Shown here one piece after another: positions 59,069-64,000 of a stretch of DNA of 64,000 nucleotides. Location: NCBI GenBank assembly GCA_904501735.1, contig CAJGBY010000011.1, forward strand, positions 1 through 64,000, read 5' to 3'. The stretch's first letter is position 1. Each line of letters begins with the position of its first letter. Below the pieces are notes generated by a model. The model made no database searches and was not told the origin of the DNA. It worked only from the letters and a program-made list of their open reading frames with translations. This DNA comes from an uncultured Muribaculaceae bacterium. Its GTDB lineage: Bacteria > Bacteroidota > Bacteroidia > Bacteroidales > Muribaculaceae. A program made the position numbers and the translations under genes.

Positions 59069-59851
59069 TTAGTTGTAAGACTTCAAGCGCATAAGCATTT
59101 CATCGAAATCCACCTTGTGCGCATCAAATTCAGGACCATCGACGCAAACGAACTTAGTTTTTCCGTCTACAGTGATACGACAAGCTCCACACATACCAGT
59201 ACCGTCAACCATGATAGTATTGAGCGAACATTCGGTAGGAACTTCATATTTCTTAGTGAGCAGAGCCACGAATTTCATCATGATAGCAGGGCCGATAGTA
59301 ACCACCTTGTCGACCTTTTCGCGTTGAATCACTTCTTCCACGCCCGCAGTTACAAGACCTTTCTTGCCATAAGAACCGTCGTCGGTCATAATGATGACTT
59401 CGTCGCTGTGACGGCGTATTTCGTCTTCAAGGATAATAAGCTCCTTGGTGCGACCAGCAAGTACGCTCACTACGCGGTTGCCAGCAGCCTTTAGAGCCAC
59501 AACGATAGGTAGCAATGGAGCAACTCCAACGCCACCACCACAGCACACCACAGTACCGAAGTTTTCGATGTGAGTAGCTTGTCCAAGAGGACCAACCACA
59601 TCGGTAAGGTAATCGCCTTCGTTGAGAGCTACAATCTTCTTGGTAGATTCGCCTACAGCTTGTATTACAAGGGTGATAGTGCCGCGTTCAATATCAGAAT
59701 CGGAAATGGTGAGTGGAATGCGTTCACCATGTTCTCCACAACGCACAATAACAAAGTGTCCCGCCTTGCGAGCCTTTGCGATAAGTGGAACTTCAACAAC
59801 GAGTTTTACGACATTTTCAGAGAAATGCGTTTTGCTCACGATTTTATTCAT
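59069..59851 (-). CDS. nfnA: NADH-dependent ferredoxin:NADP oxidoreductase small subunit (NfnA), PyrK/SudB-like
   Basis: 260 aa flavoprotein of the dihydroorotate dehydrogenase electron-transfer (PyrK) type. FAD-binding region IPLTISDSDIERGTI (about residues 45-59), NAD-binding GGGVGVAPLLPIV (about 105-117). The 2Fe-2S Cys set is in ECSLNTIMVDGTGMCGACRI (about 207-226, also FVCVDGPEF at about 233-241). The small subunit carries the NAD(H) site and a 2Fe-2S cluster in the NfnAB complex. A -7 box (TAAATTTGC, minus strand 59897 to 59889) lies 38 bases upstream. Confidence 0.87.
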   Translation of the reverse strand: MNKIVSKTHFSENVVKLVVEVPLIAKARKAGHFVIVRCGEHGERIPLTISDSDIERGTITLVIQAVGESTKKIVALNEGDYLTDVVGPLGQATHIENFGTVVCCGGGVGVAPLLPIVVALKAAGNRVVSVLAGRTKELIILEDEIRRHSDEVIIMTDDGSYGKKGLVTAGVEEVIQREKVDKVVTIGPAIMMKFVALLTKKYEVPTECSLNTIMVDGTGMCGACRITVDGKTKFVCVDGPEFDAHKVDFDEMLMRLKSYN

Positions 59852-59953
59852 AATATGATAGTTTTTTATTGATTTCGTAATAATATTTGCAAATTTAATG
59901 AAATAATATGTATTAGGCTAACATTTTGTAAATAAAATTGCATAATAAGTGAC

Positions 59954-59985
59954 AAAAAAAGACCGAAACAAGAGTTTCAGTCTTT
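59954..59985 (-). terminator. Terminator after the DUF6048 gene
   Basis: AAAGAC-C-GAAAC (59958-59969) pairs with GTTTC-A-GTCTTT (59974-59985) with one mismatch; seven T residues follow on the minus strand. Confidence 0.75.
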
Positions 59986-60001
59986 AAGAGTTTCATCAGT
60001 G

Positions 60002-60853
60002 TTAGAGATTGGTGTCTTTTTTGTCGTCTTTGGACTTACCTTTAAATGGTATCGTGTAATAGACGGAGAATGCTCCAGTGAAGCTGTTGTCATATACTCC
60101 ATATCCAGGGATGTACCATGCGTTGCCTTGTGCATTTTTCTTGTCGGCAAGAATGGTGTGGAATATAGCCGACCAACCCATCGATAGATTCTTAACAATT
60201 TTCACTCTCAACGATAGAGAAACCTCGCCCCACAGCACATGCGACTTGAGTCCAGTAATCGATGTGGTGATAGGGTCGCCCCAATAGTCGGAATTGATAG
60301 TGATATTGTTGATGTCGTATTTGAAGCTTGAGAAACCGAAATTGACGCCACCCAACACTTGATAGTCGGCATTGTTGTTGTGAAGGAAATTGTAGCGCGC
60401 TCCAACCTTGAAATAAGGCGCTAAGTGGCCTTTGTAGGTGAAGTTCATACCTTCGGGAGTGTGTGAAGCCAATCCCACACCTGCTTCCACTTGAGGGAAG
60501 AAGCGATTCCAAATGCTCATTTCGGCCGAAAGCGCGATGCCACCATAAGATTGACCGAATACTCGCATGATAGGATCCCAAATGTTGGCTCCAATGATGA
60601 TGCCTCCAAATTTTGGGTGGTCGAATAACTTTTTAGTGGTGTCGACAGCAATGAATAGTGTGTCACGAATGATGGTGTCATTCTTGAGTCCTGGCCATTC
60701 CTTAGTGAACGGAGGCTTCTTTTGATTCTTTATGTCGGTACGCAATATGGTGTTGTAGTTTTCTTTCACTGGGTTGACACGACGAGTTTGTGCCATCGCC
60801 AAGTGAGTCGAAAACAACATAGAGAGCAATAATATGAAAACGATTTTTCTCAT
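60002..60853 (-). CDS. DUF6048 family outer-membrane barrel-like protein
   Basis: 283 aa. Signal peptide (about residues 1-21). The N-terminal mature part is polar (TKEWPGLKNDTIIRDTLFI, about 50-68), then a beta-barrel pattern: GGIIIGANIWDPIMRVFGQS (about 83-102), GGVNFGFSSFKYDI (about 167-180), and a C-terminal strand AFSVYYTIPFKGK. The family is confined to Bacteroidota and has no known role; it regularly sits beside a DUF6452 lipoprotein, as here (two bases apart). Confidence 0.82.
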   Translation of the reverse strand: MRKIVFILLLSMLFSTHLAMAQTRRVNPVKENYNTILRTDIKNQKKPPFTKEWPGLKNDTIIRDTLFIAVDTTKKLFDHPKFGGIIIGANIWDPIMRVFGQSYGGIALSAEMSIWNRFFPQVEAGVGLASHTPEGMNFTYKGHLAPYFKVGARYNFLHNNNADYQVLGGVNFGFSSFKYDINNITINSDYWGDPITTSITGLKSHVLWGEVSLSLRVKIVKNLSMGWSAIFHTILADKKNAQGNAWYIPGYGVYDNSFTGAFSVYYTIPFKGKSKDDKKDTNL

Positions 60854-60855
60854 TC

Positions 60856-61347
60856 TTAATTAGTGCGGAAATAAATTTGAATCACTTCGATATCGATGTT
60901 GTTGAATTCCATAGTAGGCAACGCAACCGAGTCAATGAGGTGATGGGTGCAAGTGAAATCCGTTATATCATACTGATAGATAGCGCCACATTCGTTTGAA
61001 ACGAACTTAGGGTAGCTATCGTAGTTGATAGTGAGCGTGTCGTTGAGTGCAATGTCATTGATTGCGTTGGCATTGTAGTGAAACACAAAACTTGCCGAGT
61101 TGCCGCTTATTGGCATAGGCATATACAATGATGATGCACTTCTGTTGTCGAGCAGATTGGCGTCGCCTTTAGCTCCAATACCGTAGACTGTGAGTGAATC
61201 AACGGTGATTTGACTCTTAGACTGCATAGAGTAGAAACCAGCCAAAGGGATAGTGTTTTGATTATTGAAACACTCTTTGTTGGAGCACGAAGTAAGAGTT
61301 GCCACGCACACTATTAAAGCGAAAAATATGTTTAGAATTTTCCCCAT
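60856..61347 (-). CDS. DUF6452 family lipoprotein
   Basis: 163 aa. Lipoprotein signal ends at TLTSC (Cys21). The mature protein starts NKECFNNQNTIPLAGFYSM (about residues 23-41) and contains FVSNECGAIYQYDITDFTCTHHLIDSV (shown as CGAIYQYDITDFTCTHH, about 120-136), the conserved part of this Bacteroidota family. The function is unknown. Its first 16 bases overlap the end of the nitroreductase gene. Confidence 0.82.
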   Translation of the reverse strand: MGKILNIFFALIVCVATLTSCSNKECFNNQNTIPLAGFYSMQSKSQITVDSLTVYGIGAKGDANLLDNRSASSLYMPMPISGNSASFVFHYNANAINDIALNDTLTINYDSYPKFVSNECGAIYQYDITDFTCTHHLIDSVALPTMEFNNIDIEVIQIYFRTN

Positions 61348-61865
61348 TGCACAAGTTCTTCAATGTCTTTACGCTTCTTTTCGGGAGCAGTGTGTCCTTC
61401 GGCTGGTTTGCCTACAGGAATAATCACAAGTGGTTCCCATTCTTCAGGAATATTGAGTGCATTGCGAAGCGTTGTAGGCTCGAAATTGCACACCCAACAA
61501 GTACCTAAACCCATATCGGTAGCCGCAAGGCAAATGTGTTCGGTGGTGATGGCAATGTCGATGTCGGTTGCATCGTAGTTGTCGTATTGACGGTGCCAAG
61601 CTTCGTTGCGATTGCCCAACACAATGATTGCTGCAGGCGCTTCTTTGATCCAATTACGGTCGTAGCTTTCGCACACCGCAGAAAGTTCGTTGCTGTCGGT
61701 AACGACAATGAATTTCCAAGGTTGACGATTGCATGCTGATGGAGCAAGACGCGCACATTCAAGGATGTCGAGAATTTGTTGCTTATCGATAGGCTCTTGC
61801 GAATAGTGACGGCAAGAGTAGCGTTCGGCTGCTAAATGTTTGAAATTGTTGTTCATTTTCGGCAA
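61332..61865 (-). CDS. Nitroreductase family protein
   Basis: 177 aa FMN-dependent oxidoreductase. N-terminal FMN-contact region RYSCRHYSQEPIDKQQIL (about residues 14-31) and APSACNRQPWKFIVV (about 41-55), then GLGTCWVCNFEP (about 118-129) and IIPVGKPAEG (about 147-156). The compact length fits the small nitroreductases that use NAD(P)H; the natural substrate is unknown. It overlaps the DUF6452 gene and is five bases after a GT2 gene. Confidence 0.9.
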   Translation of the reverse strand: MPKMNNNFKHLAAERYSCRHYSQEPIDKQQILDILECARLAPSACNRQPWKFIVVTDSNELSAVCESYDRNWIKEAPAAIIVLGNRNEAWHRQYDNYDATDIDIAITTEHICLAATDMGLGTCWVCNFEPTTLRNALNIPEEWEPLVIIPVGKPAEGHTAPEKKRKDIEELVQWGKF

Positions 61866-61870
61866 GATGA

Positions 61871-62821
61871 TTAGCTTATTTCTTCTTCGATTTCGTAGTG
61901 GTTGCGCTCAGGAGAGTTGCGAGTGATAAGTTCGCCAATAAATCCTGTGAGGAATAATTGAGTTCCGAGAATCATCGCAGTGAGCGATAGATAGAAATAA
62001 GGCGAGTCGGTAACAAGAATGTAGTGGTTGCCCATGTACATGTTGTAGAGCTTAGTAGCGCCAACAACAATTACCGAGATAAGTCCAAGGAAGAATACCA
62101 AGCTACCAAGCAAACCAAAGAAGTGCATTGGCTTGATACCAAACTTAGTTTGGAACCAAAGAGTAGCAAGGTCAAGGTATCCATTAACGAAACGGTTAAG
62201 ACCGAATTTAGTAACACCATATTTGCGAGCTTGGTGTTGCACCACCTTTTCACCTATTTTCTTGAAACCAGCTGCTTTGGCAAGGAATGGAATGTAACGG
62301 TGCATGTCGCCATACACTTCGATGTGCTTCACAACCTTCTTGCGATAGGCTTTCAATCCACAATTGAAGTCGTGCAAGTAGATACCGCTGACTGCGCGAG
62401 CTGTGGCGTTGAAAAGTTTGGTAGGGATAGTCTTTGAAAGTGGGTCGTAGCGTTTCTTCTTCCAACCACTCACGAGGTCATATCCCTCTTGTGTAATCAT
62501 GCGATACAATTCTGGTATTTCGTCGGGACTGTCTTGCAAGTCGGCGTCCATAGTGATAACGACATCGCCTTGAGCTCGTTGGAAACCAGTGTTAAGAGCA
62601 GGCGATTTGCCATAATTGCGACGGAAGCACACACCCTTTACGCAATCGTTATTAGTTTGTAATTCCTTGATTACATCCCATGATTCGTCGGTACTACCGT
62701 CGTTGATAAACAAAATTTCGTAAGTGAAATTATTGTCTTTCATTACGCGTTCAATCCACGCTGAAAGTTCAGGCAATGATTCAGCCTCGTTGTATAATGG
62801 AACAATTACCGAAATATCCAT
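61871..62821 (-). CDS. Polyprenyl-phosphate glycosyltransferase (GT2, DPM1/ArnC-like)
   Basis: 316 aa. The GT2 domain begins SVIVPLYNEAESLPELSAW (about residues 4-22), with FINDGSTDESWD (about 39-50) and the DxD motif in VVITMDADLQDSPDEI (about 88-103). Two membrane helices at about 230-255 and 270-295 anchor it, as in DPM1/GtrB/ArnC enzymes that load a sugar on undecaprenyl phosphate. The sugar is not evident. It lies five bases before the nitroreductase gene and 42 bases after DUF4199. Confidence 0.92.
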   Translation of the reverse strand: MDISVIVPLYNEAESLPELSAWIERVMKDNNFTYEILFINDGSTDESWDVIKELQTNNDCVKGVCFRRNYGKSPALNTGFQRAQGDVVITMDADLQDSPDEIPELYRMITQEGYDLVSGWKKKRYDPLSKTIPTKLFNATARAVSGIYLHDFNCGLKAYRKKVVKHIEVYGDMHRYIPFLAKAAGFKKIGEKVVQHQARKYGVTKFGLNRFVNGYLDLATLWFQTKFGIKPMHFFGLLGSLVFFLGLISVIVVGATKLYNMYMGNHYILVTDSPYFYLSLTAMILGTQLFLTGFIGELITRNSPERNHYEIEEEIS

Positions 62822-62863
62822 ATTATATAGAATTATTTGAAGTTTTTTTATTCAGAGTTGTTA

Positions 62864-63391
62864 TTAAATTTTGCGCTTAAGAAGTCGCACTATAGGAGTG
62901 AGTATTAGCGACATAAATATGCCCAACGATAGCGACGACCATAGCATTTGTAATGTGAAATAGATAGGCGAAGGCAATTCGTTGTTCTCGATAGTTGCGC
63001 GCAATGCCTTAGTGAAAGCAAGATCTTTGGTTTCGGGTACACTTTCGTAAAGAATAAGAGCTTCCTTGGCTTGTGTAACGATGAATCCAGGTAGAACGTA
63101 TTCCAACCAGAAATAAGCGACAAAAGCCCAAATCAAACCGCCAAAAATGAATGTCGATGAGCCAAATGTCCACACCGAAATGAAATTAGAAGTTTCGATG
63201 TGAGATGTGTGGTAACGGTACATCAATGAAGCCATCACGATAGGCGTTCCAGCAAACAAAGCAAGTCCCACCATGCTCAATAGAGGTGAACTTGTGCTGT
63301 AAACGAACGATAGGAATGTGGCAACAAGATAAATACCGAAAAAAACACCAGTTTCGGCACTGCATTTTAAAACCGATTTTTCTTTGTCCAT
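62864..63391 (-). CDS. DUF4199 family membrane protein
   Basis: 175 aa, starting at ATG 63391 (MDKEKSVLKCSAE). A longer reading with a TTG start would lie inside the promoter's -7 box and is rejected. Four membrane helices: about residues 14-33, 37-57, 68-96 and 145-166. DUF4199 is widespread in Bacteroidota and has no known function; it is often found before a GT2 gene of this type, as here. The run DUF4199 - GT2 - nitroreductase - DUF6452 - DUF6048 has small gaps or overlaps and is probably one operon. Confidence 0.82.
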   Translation of the reverse strand: MDKEKSVLKCSAETGVFFGIYLVATFLSFVYSTSSPLLSMVGLALFAGTPIVMASLMYRYHTSHIETSNFISVWTFGSSTFIFGGLIWAFVAYFWLEYVLPGFIVTQAKEALILYESVPETKDLAFTKALRATIENNELPSPIYFTLQMLWSSLSLGIFMSLILTPIVRLLKRKI

Positions 63392-63411
63392 AGTATCCCA
63401 ATTAATATCTT

Positions 63412-63420
63412 GCAAAGATA
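63412..63420 (-). promoter_or_regulatory. -7 box of the DUF4199 operon promoter
   Basis: TATCTTTGC on the minus strand (63420 to 63412), 20 bases upstream of the DUF4199 start. A clear -33 box is not seen. Confidence 0.58.
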
Positions 63421-63467
63421 CAATAAAAACTCAAAAAAACGGCTAATCGTCTTGTATTTACACTTTT

Positions 63468-63839
63468 TTAAAAGAAAATATTGCGTCCTATCCACCACAA
63501 AATGAGCAGAACGAGGTAGGTGAGTATTGTAATGCGATGTTGAACATACTTGCGCCATCGCACAGCTAATGGCGAAGTGAAGAATGTGGTGTAGGCTACA
63601 AGTGCGAGATATGGTATTGAAAGGATAGAAAAAGGATTGTAGTGAAAAGCTTCTACTATGTGTCCGTGAAGGAAGGCGTGTAGGGCTCGTTGATTGCCAC
63701 ACGCAGCGCAGTCCCAACCTGTGAGCACCTTGAAGATGCACTTTGGCATCCACTTGGCTTCGGTGGGGCTAAAAAAATAATAAATGATACCGATGGCTAT
63801 CGGTATCATTATGATTAAAAAAAGTTTTTTGTGTCTCAT
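63468..63839 (-). CDS. DUF2752 family membrane protein
   Basis: 123 aa, starting at ATG 63839 (MRHKKLFLII); the frame is open further upstream, but that part overlaps the preceding gene. Three hydrophobic segments, with the DUF2752 landmark CIFKVLTGWDCAACGNQRALH (shown in part as LTGWDCAACGNQRALH, about residues 40-55). The paired Cys in CAACGNQR is conserved. The function is unknown. The start codon shares its A with the stop of the upstream CD225-like gene (TAATG), so translation is coupled. A 12-bp perfect hairpin lies within its first 20 codons. Confidence 0.87.
   Translation of the reverse strand: MRHKKLFLIIMIPIAIGIIYYFFSPTEAKWMPKCIFKVLTGWDCAACGNQRALHAFLHGHIVEAFHYNPFSILSIPYLALVAYTTFFTSPLAVRWRKYVQHRITILTYLVLLILWWIGRNIFF
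63783..63810. repeat. Perfect hairpin inside the DUF2752 reading frame
   Basis: AATGATACCGAT (63783-63794) and ATCGGTATCATT (63799-63810) form a 12-bp stem with loop GGCT. It covers about codons 10-19 of DUF2752, encoding the membrane-helix residues around IPIAIGIIY. No T-run follows on the minus strand. Confidence 0.6.
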
Positions 63840-64000
63840 TATAGAGATGATAGACCTGCTGCAGCAAAACCAAGAACTAAGCAGAATACTACATAAAGAA
63901 CTACACCAAGTACACCAGCTACAGCACCGATGATGCTCCATTTCTTTGCATCGTTAGCTGCTTCAATAGCTTCTTCTTGAAGACCTTGAGCCCAAAGAGC
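63839..64000 (-). CDS. CD225/dispanin-like small membrane protein, C-terminal end (partial)
   Basis: The last 53 residues of a gene that enters from the right edge; stop TAA at 63841-63839. The visible part reads ALWAQGLQEEAIEAANDAKK, then WSIIGAVAGVLGVVLYVVFC as a membrane helix and a short tail. The K-K-W-[helix] end and the preceding Ala-rich charged helix fit the second half of CD225/dispanin (IFITM-like) proteins, which commonly sit next to DUF2752 in Bacteroidota. The N-terminal half is outside the window, so the call is provisional. Confidence 0.7.
   Translation of the reverse strand, partial: ALWAQGLQEEAIEAANDAKKWSIIGAVAGVLGVVLYVVFCLVLGFAAAGLSSL

Noticed and set aside
1..64000. Mobile elements, prophage, integrases or attachment sites, including at the three tRNA genes.
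   Set aside because: No transposase, integrase, terminal repeats or partial tRNA copies were seen; flanks of the tRNAs are ordinary promoters and terminators.

Overview
The window is chromosomal DNA from a member of the Bacteroidota, most likely order Bacteroidales. The evidence is a SusC/SusD outer-membrane uptake pair, lipoproteins with Bacteroidales-type signal peptides, secreted proteins ending in T9SS-like sorting tails, families largely restricted to this phylum (DUF6048, DUF6452, DUF4199, Stealth), weak Shine-Dalgarno sequences, and repeated promoters of the form TTTG-N19-TAnnTTTG. I cannot fix the family; Muribaculaceae or Prevotella-like lineages would fit the style of the C-terminal tails. 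I see no insertion sequence, prophage, integrase or CRISPR array. The content is mostly core genome with a few accessory loci.

Layout. 1-4.2 kb: end of a succinate dehydrogenase/fumarate reductase operon (flavoprotein C-terminus and FrdB), a small membrane protein, a ZIP metal transporter and a convergent SulP anion transporter. 4.2-7.4 kb: RNase R and a YjbQ protein, with a candidate small RNA between them. 7.5-16.2 kb: a secreted CotH-like protein, a hypothetical gene, miaB, an MFS transporter, mltG, an unusual aquaporin, tRNA-Ser(GCT) and an iron-type alcohol dehydrogenase. 16.4-21.7 kb: gltX followed in the same direction by an outer-membrane barrel protein, two tandem Stealth phosphotransferase-like genes and an M48 lipoprotein protease. 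21.8-23.3 kb: succinyl/acetyl-CoA transferase. 23.5-28.3 kb: a TolC/HlyD/ABC-2/ABC-2 export operon with no ATPase gene, then tRNA-Pro(GGG). 28.6-29.6 kb: a lipoprotein built of NGSGD repeats. 30.2-37.3 kb: SusC, SusD and two lipoproteins. 37.4-40.5 kb: C10 cysteine protease, a secreted hypothetical protein and a deacetylase-like lipoprotein.

40.6-45.6 kb is a minus-strand run mtaB - lipid A type acyltransferase - GT2 - surE - unknown membrane protein. 45.7-49.6 kb holds an acyl-CoA synthetase, a tiny repetitive lipoprotein, lpxB and a low-molecular-weight phosphatase. 49.8-57.5 kb holds a Gly/Pro/Met-rich secreted protein, metH, a YeiH family exporter, an SRP RNA (ffs) directly followed by tRNA-Thr(TGT), and a purine permease. 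57.6-64 kb is all minus strand: the electron-bifurcating transhydrogenase pair NfnB/NfnA, DUF6048, DUF6452, a nitroreductase, a GT2, DUF4199, DUF2752 and the end of a CD225/dispanin-like gene.

Together the metabolic genes describe an anaerobe that makes succinate, acetate and probably propionate (fumarate reductase, succinyl-CoA:acetate CoA-transferase, B12-dependent MetH, NfnAB for ferredoxin/NADPH balance), with an envelope containing lipid A (lpxB, LpxL-like enzyme) and TonB-dependent uptake. The items I would look at first are the aquaporin with a changed selectivity filter, the putative sRNA at 6.72-6.85 kb, the tandem Stealth pair linked to gltX, the CotH-like protein with a changed kinase motif, the ATPase-less exporter, and the ffs-tRNA transcription unit.
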